Positions 49,701-59,884 of a DNA stretch of 64,000 nucleotides are shown here, piece by piece (position 1 is the first letter of the stretch; the number at the start of each line of letters is the position of its first letter). The notes below the pieces were generated by a model. It made no database searches. It was not told where the DNA came from and saw only the letters and a list, made by a program, of their open reading frames with translations. Source of the DNA: Rhipicephalus microplus (taxonomy: Eukaryota; Arthropoda; Arachnida; Ixodida; Ixodidae); the NCBI RefSeq assembly GCF_043290135.1, contig NC_134703.1, positions 111,183,505-111,247,504 of the forward strand. Reading direction: 5' to 3'. The position numbers and the translations under genes were made by a program.

Positions 49701-51729
49701 CTCCTTGAAGATGAACGAAGAGTGTTCAATTACAGACTAAGCCGAGCACGGTATGATATCAGGCACTTTCTTTGGGTATGCTGAGCTTGCCATAATCAAT
49801 GTTATACAAACACAGAAAGCACTTGAAATAACGTTTAATGCACACTTCGCAGCAAGACATCGATGAAGAAAAATAAAAACAATGAACACAAAATGCATAG
49901 CTTAAAAACAGTGGCTCTAATTTCACAATGTAGTGCATATAGTCAACCCCGTAGCTCAAGAAACAGTGGCTCTAACTTGCGGACAAAGCAGCTGAACAAA
50001 AACAGTTCAGAGGAAAAACATCTAAAAACAGAAGGGGCACATAAAAAGCTCACCACATTTAGTACAAACCATCATTATGACAAAACGATCTCGCAAGCAC
50101 AAGTCAAATTGAGGTGTGCACCGTGCACAATGTTTGTGACCCCATCTCAATAACAAGTGTCCTTTACCCAGCTCAGAAAAATAGGGCATGCGTAGCAGCT
50201 TGTGCGACTTGTGATTAACCTTACATTACAAACATAAATGCTAATTTGAATTAGCGGTTCACGTTGCTTCTCTAGAAGGCCGTACAGAAATAAGCGCAAA
50301 GGATTTCTTTATGTACAATTAATGAGCATAGGGCTTTTATTCTAAAATACTTACGGTAACCAACGTCTTGAAACAAAAATTGGCAATGCTTATTTATAAA
50401 CAGGTACGAACTGATCGCACAGGGTTTTATCAGAGGCACCTCCCGAGAGATCACAGTCACAACCTACGGCACAGGGTGTATACATATGAGAAACCACGTA
50501 CAAATTACGGCACACAAAAACTATTGTATCAAATTTCGCATTTCTTGAACGAACAACCGATTGTAGCTTCTCTAATTGACAATACAGTCTCATATGGCAT
50601 TTTTAAAAAGAAGATACAGGAACACTTCCTATTTACACAAACGTAATCACCGTCACCATCTTTGTCTCATATTCCCTGAAGTATTTTCTTGTATATATCA
50701 CAATAAGGTTTGCTTATGTTATCTAAACTGTGTTTCATTTATCGATCAAACATATTCCTTATTGATGTTGCTGTCTCTTGATTGTTGAAACCTTGTAATC
50801 AAGTGTAAAGTTTCTTCAGGTATTTTACATGTCTTACATTAGTGTTTGTTTATGTCCTCTACAGTTTGCTTCATTTGTCGGACACGCATATGCTTTATAG
50901 ATTTCATCTCCTGCGCAAATTTTCGCTCATTTATGTTTTCCTGTACATGTTTTGCATGTAGAAACATATTTATGCTTAATTTCTTATTGACTCGTTACTT
51001 TACACTGAGCACTGTGTTATTTTGGTGGGTTTTGGGTTTACAGGGGGCAGGCGCTTTGTCAGGCTTTTATGCCTTTTCGCCGGTCCCCTAGGCAAATTGT
51101 ACCTTTCTTTTTTTTTTGCTTTTGCCTGAAATAATCTTCAACTTCAACTTCAAAAAAACGCAAGCTTATGAGCACTGTGCCCATTTTACGTTGCCATTCT
51201 TGTAGCTGCAGTTTTAAAGAATAGTCTAATGAATCGGCTTTGAAAGGTGGCTGCTTCTAAAACCTGTTTTGTACTATTATTTCATGTTACCAGGAGGTGT
51301 GCTGAAAACGCCTTCGGCATCACATCGGCCAGGTGGCGCATACTGCTCCGCACCATTCAGCTTCTCCCCAAGAATGTGGATTATGTAGTGAAGGCAGCAT
51401 GTGTACTGCATAATTTCTTAGCGATCCTAAATGAGGAATCGGACCAGATACTCGACCAAGAGGACAGGTTCGGAAATGTGGTTCCAGGACGGTGGAGGCA
51501 GGGCATCCAGCAGACGTCGGGGCAGGGGCATGTGGACCCCTGCTATTTCCCGCTTCAGGGATCCCAGTCACGGAACTTCAGTGCAGATGCTGCGGATGCC
51601 AGGACGCTTTTCTCGGCCTACTTTTGCAGCAGCGCTGGAGAGGTACCGTGGCAGTGGCACCAGCCCGGAGTCTCCAAACAAGGGGCCCTGAAGCGCTTGG
51701 AAGAGCAGGGGCTGCACCCATTTTGCTGA
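46735..51729 (+). CDS. Harbinger DDE transposase (HARBI1-like nuclease), six exons
   Basis: Predicted exons are 46735-46890, 47413-47576, 47906-48035, 48536-48679, 49443-49750 and 51294-51729. All introns begin GT and end AG. The spliced length is 1,338 nt, giving 445 residues and a TGA stop. The N-terminus has the family's CWVRPVFLARRQEGLYHT segment (about 33-50), then FYRMSPALFDKLLGF and a helix-turn-helix-like region with ALAYRVGIETARRSIH. The DDE nuclease follows: LGAVDGKHVAI (Asp178), GRQSDGGVF (Asp228) and RRCAENAFGI (Glu305), my best candidates for the triad. The C-terminus has GEVPWQWHQPG. It would cut and rejoin element ends in the nucleus together with its DNA-binding partner. The start is the ATG at 46735. 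HARBI1 is the domesticated vertebrate relative. Confidence 0.88.
48120..48535. other. Transposase intron 3
   Basis: The intron runs 48036-48535, with donor GTGGGT and an acceptor after ATTTATTCCAG. No element is recognised in it. Confidence 0.6.
50390..51155 (+). mobile_element. LINE 3'-end fragment inside transposase intron 5
   Basis: The plus frame 50368-50646 encodes HNLRHRVYTYEKPRTNYGTQ, then QISHFLNEQPIVASLID and GIFKKKIQEHFL. This is the pattern of a LINE ORF2 C-terminus (N.R....RTNYG, then FKKKL). About 500 bp of tail ends in AATAATCTTCAACTTCAACT and an A-run, just before 51160. Reverse transcriptase and endonuclease are missing. It lies wholly within the intron at 49751-51293 and in the transposase direction, so it need not disturb splicing. 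Confidence 0.6.
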
Positions 51730-51881
51730 AGGTAAACTTCTCCTTTAATAGCAAAGACACCCTGAATCATGTTTAGCCATGTAATGTTGGCCCACTCATA
51801 TTGCACCATGCCTCATATTGCAACATGCCTCAATCTCTATGCCCACGCTTTGTCAGCTCTAAGGACAAGAAGCACCACACT

Positions 51882-54120
51882 TCAGCTACTGTTAAATTGC
51901 TGGATCACTTCCAGAATCTTCATGCGCATGCGCAAGTGGTCTTCCTCTTTTACTTTTCTCATTGATTTCACGAGCGACAATGCAAAATAATGATGGTCGT
52001 CCTGGTCCTCTAGACTGTTTGTAAGTTTTTCAAGGTGCTCTACAAGTAAACTGTCATTGTCGTCTTTCTTTTGTCTTTTTTTGGGTGGCTGCATCACAGA
52101 CATGCTGGCAAGGCTGGACCTCTGGCTTTCCAGTGACGTTGCCGCCAACCCAAGCGCTGACGCAGTTCCCAGCGGTGATGGTGCCGACTCACTTGACTGC
52201 GTCGCTTCAAGGGATGACATTTCTGGTTCCAGTAGCGACGGACTACACTCAACTGACACCGCCGGCGCTGGATAGAGATCGACGGGGTCATCAGTCTGAT
52301 TTAACTCGATGGTGTCAAACTGGCTCGGACACATATCTCTAAAAAGGGTTTCCGGGGTCTCCTGCCGTGCCACCTGTTGAACATCCTTTCTTTGTTTCCT
52401 CTGGGACTCAAAATTTCCAGAAGTCCTGCACAGCAAAAATGAAGGTGTATGTATTAGGGTATAGGTGTGTAAAAAAGTGTCAATGTTTGCCCTGAAAGAT
52501 GGCAAAATATTCCCACTGTTAATAAATGTATGCTTCTTACAACCATAGTTTGTGTACTAGCACACTCATTGCTGCATTGTGTTATACAGAACGCCTCATG
52601 GATCTCGCATGCCATTCTGAGTTCCTTTTTTAACTTGCGGCTGCCGGCAGACCCTTTCAGCAAGTTAGTGTGTTTACACAGGCGATCGTTAATGCAACGT
52701 CAAACATGCCAACATTCCCATTGTTAATAAATGCATGCTTGTTACACTACAGCATAGTGTGTGCGAACACTATAATTGTTTTGTTTTTAATTGTAAGGGG
52801 GGGAGAGGGAAAGTAGATTTCTTTGTCCAGTTCAGTAGGGCTAGCCTTCCATCCTAGGCATCAGCCAGGTGCCTTTGGGTCCTAGCAGAGTCTTCGGCTA
52901 ACTGAATGTCCCAGAGCTGATCTGCCGGATCTGAGCTGAGGAGCAGTCTCCCACTGCTCATCACTAACAATGATGTGGTTCTAAGAGATAGCTCGAAGCA
53001 ATTCCCATAATGTATGTGCAAGATCTGCCCCCTGTTTGCATCCTCTACAGCTGTCTGAAAGATGTCCAGCATAATGACTGTATGCAACAGGGTTTGGGCA
53101 CCTTTGGCACCACTTGTACATCTGAGTAGTGTAGAATTTCTATACGCTTCCAAGAACTGAAAGGGAATCACTTCTGCATCTGGACAAAACTGCTTCTCTA
53201 ATGTGCGGCCCCACCAATCACTGTGAGCAATAAAATGCTCACTTTTGTTGACTTCAGCGAGACATAATCAAGCAAGTTTTAATTACTGTAGGTTTCCACT
53301 TTTAGAGCATCCCTAGTTTAAACCTCGCATTACACCGCACGTTACAGATGCGGTTTTGGTACTGTTGCAAGCAATTTTTAGCTTTCAATAATCAAGACTA
53401 TTCTGGTGCGGGAACGTGGGGCACGGCGCAAAAGTATGCACATTGGGTGTGTACAGTGTGTACACATACGCAAGAAGCACTCTTTGTGCGTTCTTACCTT
53501 TACTCGTCGCGTTTCGTGTAAAATTTTGTGGCGTATTAGCAACTTTCGCCAGCATTCCCGAAAGCGGCAAGGCTCACAATCACAAGCTACTTTATTCAAC
53601 GCGAAAAATACGCGAGGTTTTCTCTTTCGCTAGTTCGTAATGCCAATAAAAGCGTCAATAAACTTACTCTCGGAAGGTCATGGTGTCGCGCAGGAACAAC
53701 AGCTGCTCGTAAAAGGGCCACGAAGCCGGCTGCACTGGACTGTCGGCAGGCGGGTTCCCTTCATCGCCCTCATCTTCGGTGTCGGCGTCTTCCGTGCCCA
53801 TGCCGCTTTTCTTTTTTTTCTGGGCTAGCACGAACAGCCTTCGGAACTTGTCCCGCAAAAACTTCCAGCGCTTTTGCAGCGCAGTGATGCACTCTGCGTA
53901 GACGAAATGAAATATCAGCCACTGCTTTCAACACAACCTGTCAAGCCGGCGGAAACGCGCCGTACGTACCTTTGCTGGCCTTCCCCTGATACATTATTTG
54001 ACCCACTTCTTTCCACAGGGCCTCTTTCACTTGCCGATTCTTGTGGTCCTTGTGCGTGGCCAGCCACAAGGACGTCCGGCTGGCCACACAAGAGATTAGT
54101 TTTTCGTTTTCGATCGCCAT
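51882..54120 (-). CDS. Harbinger-encoded MADF-BESS DNA-binding protein, three exons
   Basis: Predicted exons on the minus strand are 54120-53970, 53893-53668 and 52425-51882. Donors are GTACGT and GTAAGT; acceptors follow CTACGCAG and GCTGTGCAG. The spliced length is 921 nt, giving 306 residues. Residues 7-70 form a MADF (Myb/SANT-like) domain: LISCVASRTSLWLATHKD, ALWKEVGQ, then CITALQKRWKFLRDKFRRLF. Basic patches QKKKK and PPKKRQKK suggest nuclear import. The C-terminus (about 268-306) is a BESS motif, YFALSLVKSMRKVKEEDHLR followed by ILEVIQQF, a protein-interaction helix pair. An upstream in-frame ATG at 54147 would add nine residues. In Harbinger elements such a protein binds the ends and helps the transposase. 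Neighbour and orientation fit that role. Confidence 0.85.
52509..52775. repeat. Direct duplication of about 60 bp in MADF intron 2
   Basis: ATTCCCACTGTTAATAAATG (52510) recurs as ATTCCCATTGTTAATAAATG (52714), about 204 bp apart. Each is followed by TATGCTTCTTACA or CATGCTTGTTACA and a TAGTTTGTGT- or TAGTGTGTGC-like stretch. Confidence 0.6.
52854..53215 (-). CDS. Unassigned open frame within MADF intron 2
   Basis: A minus-strand frame of about 118 codons is open from a possible acceptor (TCACAG near 53222) to a TAG at 52854-52856. It contains TLEKQFCPDAEVIPFQFLEA and DANRGQILHIHYGNCFELSL, with LLLSSDPADQLWDIQL near the end. The first ATG is at 53171. Composition is protein-like, but I recognise no family. 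It could be an alternative exon, a captured sequence or chance. It is not needed for the intact MADF frame. Confidence 0.3.
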
Positions 54121-54318
54121 CGCCGACAACTTGCAGAGGGCGGCCATTGCGGCTGAGAGACAAGAGGAGCGGAAGCCCGCAGCAGCGGCGTTTGATTGGC
54201 TGCTGCCGAGGGAGCAACTTCCGGCGCGTGTAAAAATATCTGGCATAGCCAGATCTTTCCGAACGCGCGCGCTTCGCCTGGCGCGCCGTCTCCGGCCGTC
54301 ACGAGGTAGCGCATAGGC

Positions 54319-54368
54319 GCATGAGCGCGTGGAATCTCGCACGCGAACGCGTGCGTGGAGTTGGGGCT
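54319..54368 (-). repeat. Harbinger right terminal inverted repeat
   Basis: Read inward: AGCCCCAACTCCACGCACGC, then GTTCGCGTGCGAGATTCCAC and GCGCTCATGCG. It pairs with 46259-46313 and is followed outward by the TAA duplication. Confidence 0.9.
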
Positions 54369-54371
54369 TAA
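54369..54371. other. Target-site duplication TAA, right
   Basis: Second copy of the TAA at 46256-46258. Confidence 0.85.
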
Positions 54372-54663
54372 CCGTCTACAGGCCTCACAGGCGCACCGAC
54401 GACAGCTCTACGATTCTCACCATAGGGACGGGCACTTTTCCTCGGGTTCTCTCGTGCTCCTCTGGTCACCCTCTCGGCATGTGGGACTGTCTGAGAAACT
54501 GTTGTCACCCTACACTGGATCATTGCGTATCATTTGCCACGTGACAGATGTCACGTACGAGATTGTTCCTACCGATCCAACAATGTCAACATCAGCTCCG
54601 AGCGACACCGTTCACGTGGCTCGTCTAAAGCCGTATTTTCCCCCTTCGACATCATCTGCGTAG
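54372..54663 (+). pseudogene. Gypsy integrase C-terminal segment (right of Harbinger)
   Basis: The frame resumes as NRLQASQAHRRQLYDSHHRD, then SGSLVLLWSPSRHVGLSEKL and EIVPTD, closing HVARLKPYFPPSTSSA before TAG. This is the GPY/F-like C-terminal region common in tick gypsy integrases, here with degenerate core residues. Codon phase is the same as on the left: the split AAC codon uses AA of the duplication plus C at 54372. Confidence 0.85.
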
Positions 54664-54689
54664 ATTTACCACCGGGACGGTGCTTCTCC

Positions 54690-54870
54690 GGCCGGGGGTT
54701 ATGATACATAACAGCCACTAAACGCGGCTACATGAAAGAGGAGAACGAAGTGAGTTTTTCATTGATGCCGGACTGGTGCCATCTTTCTCGTCGAGTTCTG
54801 TGCATTGTAAATAGATTATTCAAGAAGTTACTCGTTGCATTATAATGAAAAAAAAGTGCGAGATGGCGGT
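54690..54870 (+). repeat. Probable start of gypsy 3' LTR, truncated
   Basis: A purine-rich GGCCGGGGGTTATG precedes a TGATACATAACAGCCACTAA start, placed as expected for a polypurine tract and LTR 27-40 bp beyond the integrase stop. There is no 5' LTR for comparison, so the boundaries are uncertain. Confidence 0.4.
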
Positions 54871-54879
54871 ACTTGGAGT

Positions 54880-55075
54880 GTTCACTAAATGTACGGATGG
54901 ACACTCGCACGAACAGACAGACAAGCGGACGGACGAACGGACGGACGGGTGGACGCATGGTTAGACGCATGAACGGACGGATGCATGGATGGGCGGACCT
55001 ACTCATGGACTGATGCACATACGGACGGATGGATGCACGGATGGATGGAAGCTCGGGCGGGCTGACGGACGCTTC
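54880..55075. repeat. Degenerate GGAC/GGAT tetranucleotide repeat
   Basis: An interrupted array of GGACGGAC, GGATGGAT and GCATGGAT-type units, strongly diverged. The minus-strand Arg/Pro-rich frame across it is an artefact of the repeat. Confidence 0.7.
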
Positions 55076-55642
55076 GCTCCACTCATCATCATTCACTTCG
55101 TGGATATGCTGTAATTTTTTTCAATTTGGTGCGTTATTCTATTTACCCAAGTCGAAATGAACACAAACAGGAGCATGCATAATAGCTTAACATTCAATAC
55201 CCACCTGCCCCCCCAAAGAAACAAATTCTGGCTGCGCACCTGCTGCTTTGGTGCCAAGCGTCAGTGTGTCTGTCAGTAACAAAATGATCCTTGCATTAGT
55301 GTTTTATTTATGTTACGAGACAGCATGTCAGTGAACGGGACATAACTTAAGTTTTCGTAGAGAACTTATTGTGCGTGCATAACTAAAGAACAATCATTTT
55401 CTACAGAAATAGGTGCGTTGAGTTTGATAAAAGCGTGTTTTTATGCCAACATGTGCATTCATGACTACACATGTAGGCAGTTAACTCGTTACACGTTAAT
55501 AAGGAAACAAGTGGGTGAAGGAAAAATAAATTATGAACCCGAAAGAGGACAAACAAACGATTCAGAGCAAGAAAGTAGTGTAGACAATGGCAATGCTGCC
55601 AACAAAAATAATTCAATATGCCGGGTATTCTTCATAATATTT

Positions 55643-55741
55643 GGTAGCGCAGACGAAGGACATGGACGAGAGAAGGTACCTTCAAGACAATACAGTGCTA
55701 GTTGGTGCCTTCTCTTGTCCATGTACTTTGTCTCCGCTACC
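55643..55741. repeat. 99-bp foldback (imperfect palindrome)
   Basis: The left arm GGTAGCGCAGACGAAGGACA then TGGACGAGAGAAGGTACC pairs with the right arm read in reverse, GGTAGCGGAGACAAAGTACA then TGGACAAGAGAAGGCACC. This is about 38 bp with five mismatches around a 23-bp loop. Weak pairing continues outwards into ATAATATTT and ATATATTAG. It may be the collapsed ends of a Penelope-like element like those at 37.2 and 42.4 kb; that is inference. Confidence 0.65.
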
Positions 55742-55882
55742 ATATATTAGCATGCTACCATACGAACAAGCTAAAATTGCCGCCCTCATTGCCGGGTGTT
55801 CCAATAAAAGATTGCGAAATTTTTCAAACCAGCGAAATGGAATATGCGCTGCATGTCCGTAACCACAGGCATCTCAAGAAGG

Positions 55883-57118
55883 TGTCACAAACGAGCGCTC
55901 AAAAAAGGGCGCGCCGCCGAATTCTGGCGTCCATGCACCAGAGAGGCGCCTTAAGGTCAACGATAAAGAAGAAAACAAGCATCCAAAGACTCCCCAGGCG
56001 CACCGTCTCTCCCCCCTCGGAAGCGTAGTTTCGCCGACCAACCTCCTCACATCGGCGGCCGAGCAAGCCTTGGAAGGTTCACGAAAGAAAGGGGCGTGGT
56101 GCGACAGAGTTGCGTCACGTGTCGCGGACGGCCCTCGATACGTCTCGCTCTTTCCCCAGCCTTGGCTCTGCATCGCATCGACGAAACAATTCGAATTTTC
56201 TGGAATCTAGCGCGGAAAGTATTTAAGCGAGCAGCGGAGAAGGGAGATCAGGCGAAGAAGAAAGTTTGCGCCCGTATGCGTAGGCAGATGATAATTTTGC
56301 GCAGGTGTTCGTAGGGTGTTTAAGTCGCGTCTGTCGGCGAAGCCTTTTGTCCTCAGTGACAAAGGAGGTAAAAAAGGAATTTTGCGGCAGTGTGCGTAGG
56401 GTCTTTCCGCCGTGTCGGCGAAGCCTTTTGTCCTCAGTGACACAGGGGGACATGAAAAGGATTCCCACCTGAGAGGTGAAGTCTTGTGCTACAAGCAGAA
56501 GAGTGTGGCTACCGCCAGAGAGCGAAGACGCGTCCTGCAATTGCAACGCGTGAGAAGCCGACGTGTTACCGGCGAAGTTTGGTGCTTGGAGAGCGGCCAA
56601 TTGAAGACGCGAGGTTTCCTGGAAGAGAAACTTCGGGGGCAGCGGAACGGCAACAGCGCTGGACTTTGAGTGAGTGATTTTTGGAAGAGTATCATTCAGA
56701 CTTTGTTCCAAGAACTTTGGACAGAATAAGTTTTCGAACTCTTTAGTCTTTCACTGCCTTGGTTGTTCGATGCATGTTATTGCATTGTAGCGCGTATTGC
56801 TGTTTGTGTCCGTTCTTTCGAGTGTTGCTAATTGTATTGTGTAGTACGTTGTTTTATTGGTGACAGATCGTATTCAACTATTTTCGAGTGGGCATATTTC
56901 GTATCGTTTGATCTGCCATATTTGAGAATATAATTTTGTTTTGTTTATCAACTCTTGGCTCTGACTCGTTCTTTGGGCCACAGCCGGCGTGCGCTGGCGC
57001 GGCAAATAGGACCACTTCTAAATTGTCCGTGCTTTCGTGGTGCAGTTCGGGGGGGCCGAAACTACGGCCCTTGGAATTAGTCCGGCGATTGCCTCCCTAA
57101 TTAATGGGACCTGTGACA
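55883..57118 (+). mobile_element. Solo LTR, 1,236 bp, with 5-bp target duplication
   Basis: The ends are TGTCACAAACGAGCG and GGGACCTGTGACA, giving inverted TGTCACA/TGTGACA termini. Direct repeats GAAGG at 55878-55882 and 57119-57123 flank it. A TATTTAA box (about 56219) lies in the first third. Inside is an 80-bp duplication (GTCGGCGAAGCCTTTTGTCC at 56332 and 56414). No coding region or second LTR is present, so recombination between LTRs probably removed the interior. LTR family unknown; the orientation follows the TATA box. Confidence 0.8.
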
Positions 57119-57123
57119 GAAGG

Positions 57124-58395
57124 CCAAAAACATAAGTGGGTTCCCTAATGAAGAAAATTAACTTTTGAATCATTTTATTCAGGTCAAATTAAAAATTCAT
57201 TTCATTCATGCGAAAAATTTATTGAAGCTTTGAGATTACGAAAAAAATCTGCCTCGAGTAATATTTACAAAGTATTAAAATTCAACGTATTGCACTGTCG
57301 TAATCAAAAAGCGAAAGAGCGCAACTGTCATATTCTTTTAAGACGTCCAAAATGAGTGAGCGTAGCTATATCAACCCTCAATCAACTTCATTCAGCGAGA
57401 GTGCGGGCTGTGCTTACAATAATTGTACGCCTGGCAGCGTTACAATAAAGAAAGTGTGGAAGAACTACGCCTATGTAATTGTTGTCTTTAACAATGATGT
57501 CGTTCTGGTTTGCTGCTTGTCGTGTTCATTAGTGCCTGAACTTTGGTTTCGCCATTGAATTTCTTTATGCCACGATCAAAATTAGAAGTCGCTCTTTCGA
57601 AACCTCAAGGCTGCAATCAAATCTTAGCATCAAGTACTTCAATTCTCTCAAATAACCTAACCGCCAAACTCCAAGTAAACCCACCAGCAGTTCATGCGAA
57701 GTTCATCCGAACTAGTTTAAAGAACCTACGTAAAACATATTTCACGTAAACATCATAATGAAGATAAATATAAATATCGAGGCACGCTCTATAGCTCTCA
57801 TTCTCCGAGACGAGAGTGCGTGCATAGTGGTCCGGTTTATTTGTTTGAAATGTTTACGTTACACCAGAAATACTTTCAGAGAGTATTCAATTTTCCTCTG
57901 CGGCGGTGGTTTATTTGAATTCTCTCAGTGATCACTTCCTTAGAATTACCAATCAAAGCAACGATATATTTCTTGTTTATAACACGTTTTCAATACTTCC
58001 ACAGGTGTGCTTTTTATGTGCGCAATTATCTACTAATTTTATTTCTGATTGCCCATTTTTACAGTACTGAGCGGATAACAGGAAGCTCTTTCTCCGGCTA
58101 GAATTTCTGTCTTTATCTCACTCCATCTCTCGCTGCAGAGGCGACTTTTTCTTGTTATGGCACATGTTTGTAATTTGTGTGATTATAGATCCGCCATTTA
58201 CACCTAATCAACAAGCATAGACAACTCGCACGGGAGTAGATATCAAGCAAAATTTTAAAACCTTCTCGGTAGATACACATTAGAGTTCTTCGCTGTGGCT
58301 CTCATGTAGCACTTACAGAAATGAAAGCGTTCACAATCGCGTTTAAAAGCATTGGTAGCACACTCGTTTTTGTAGGTGTTCGTGCGCGCACGCAC
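57124..58395. other. No supported feature
   Basis: AT-rich sequence with short chance frames. Confidence 0.4.
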
Positions 58396-58403
58396 GCGTC
58401 TGC

Positions 58404-58442
58404 ATGTGTGTGTGTGGGTGTGTGTGTGTGTGTGTGTGTGTT

Positions 58443-58486
<44 letters not shown>
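58404..58486. repeat. (GT)n(GA)n compound microsatellite
   Basis: TGTGTG runs with a GG and a TTT interruption pass directly into a GAGAGA run. The Val-Cys and Arg-Glu frame over it is an artefact. Confidence 0.9.
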
Positions 58487-58488
<2 letters not shown>

Positions 58489-58489
58489 T

Positions 58490-59880
58490 TATGCCTACAG
58501 CGTTGCGCTGAAGTACACAGTGCCGTTGGAGCTGTGCCCCGTTGGTGGTATTTATTTCAAGAGCTGCTCCGTTAAAACTGAAAAAATAAGAAATGTCCTT
58601 GGTGCTGCGTGTTTCACGCTAACTGAAAATGCCAATCGAAAAAAGTTGAAATCAGTTTGCTCGATCGGTGCTGAAATGCAATCTGTCAGATGGCAATGCG
58701 ATCGAAGTACAAGGAAGTGCTAGGACGCAAGGGTATTCGGTAGTGACAAAAAATATAAAAAAGGAGCCTTCCACTCAAAAACGCGTGACATGTCGAGCGA
58801 AGAAACGCAATAGAACAGAAAGTATAATGAACTTTAAAGGCGCCTTTCAGCCCTGCGACTTGAATCGCCTTATCTTTCCCTGCTTCGCAATAACCTCAAT
58901 ATCCTGTGCTTCGACTGTCTTTTCATTTTGTCTAGTATGTTCCTTTTTTAAAGTTCTCTCAATGAACTTTTTTTAGATTCGGCCTAACGAAGCCTAACTG
59001 TAAATCGCTTTATTGCTCCGAATTTTCCTGAAGCTTGTTATCGTATTCAGGGCTCACGTCCATAATACCAATGTTTAGAAGAATAAATGGGGGTCATGCT
59101 TTATGCTTTTTGTTCTGTCATTCCGACAGCTGTGAATGACTAGTGATTTCTGTGTTTCCTTCATGTAATTTGTGTGTATCACTTTTTGTGATTTTTCCTC
59201 TTACGCGTAGATATATGAAACGTTTCTATTATTCTCGTGGAAACATAAAAGCTCGATGAGCAACTCCGAAAAATCACTTTTGTTATAAAAGTCCTTCCAC
59301 CTATACTATATACCATCTTACTAACAGCAACCGAAGCGTAGTAATATTTAGTACAGGTACATTTGTTACGCGGCCGTTTCATCAGCGTAAAATGACAATA
59401 AATAAGAAGTAATTTTATGCAAATCATGTTTAACTCTCGGTCTTCCTTCTTTTCTTCTATTATTTGTATTGCATGCAAAAGATTGTTCAACAGTACGTTG
59501 AATTGTCGCGAGGAATAGAGAAAGAAATAACTTCGCTGTGGCGAGTTTCACGCAAGCGGTGCCATCGACTCTATGCGGCTGAGATGGCGCCTTTTTATTC
59601 CTGGGGAGCAGTTCAAGTGCCCACGGACGAAAGAAGACTCCTGTTGTTACCCTATGCATTGGAAGCAACAAGCAACAATTATCATTAAATTAAGCTCTTT
59701 TTAACACCAATCAGAGCTACGCTAATCAAGTGATCGTTTGGCTATTAGCCTACGTGCACCATACTGCAATGAAACTGTCACGTGCATGCGTCGTCAGAGC
59801 ATCGGCTAATGTGCTTCAGCGTATTTGTACACGTTCCCATCGCTTTATAGGTTGCCTTGGCCACAAACATTGTTATCACT
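58490..59880. other. No supported feature
   Basis: Only chance frames. Confidence 0.4.
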
Positions 59881-59884
59881 GACG

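Larger units (their letters stand above)
46259..54368 (+). mobile_element. PIF/Harbinger DNA transposon, apparently complete (8,110 bp)
   Basis: The terminal inverted repeats start AGCCCCGACTCCACGCACGC on the left and AGCCCCAACTCCACGCACGC on the right (read inward). They extend about 50 bp with three mismatches in the first 41 and a 6-bp length difference. A TAA duplication flanks the element. It carries the two genes expected of an autonomous element: a DDE transposase (plus strand, 46735-51729) and a MADF-BESS DNA-binding protein (minus strand, 51882-54120), arranged tail to tail with 152 bp between stop codons. Both predicted spliced frames stay open. It sits inside a dead gypsy element and itself hosts a LINE fragment. 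Confidence 0.9.

Noticed and set aside
43056..54663. Functional endogenous retrovirus or intact gypsy
   Set aside because: Gag and envelope are absent, the 5' LTR is lost, the reverse-transcriptase catalytic box is mutated, and there are many frameshifts plus an 8.1-kb insertion.
54728..55096. 122-codon Arg/Pro/Ser-rich minus frame
   Set aside because: It is the translation of the degenerate GGAC/GGAT repeat.
58376..58723. 115-codon frame with Val-Cys and Arg-Glu runs
   Set aside because: It spans the GT/GA microsatellite and has no motif after it.
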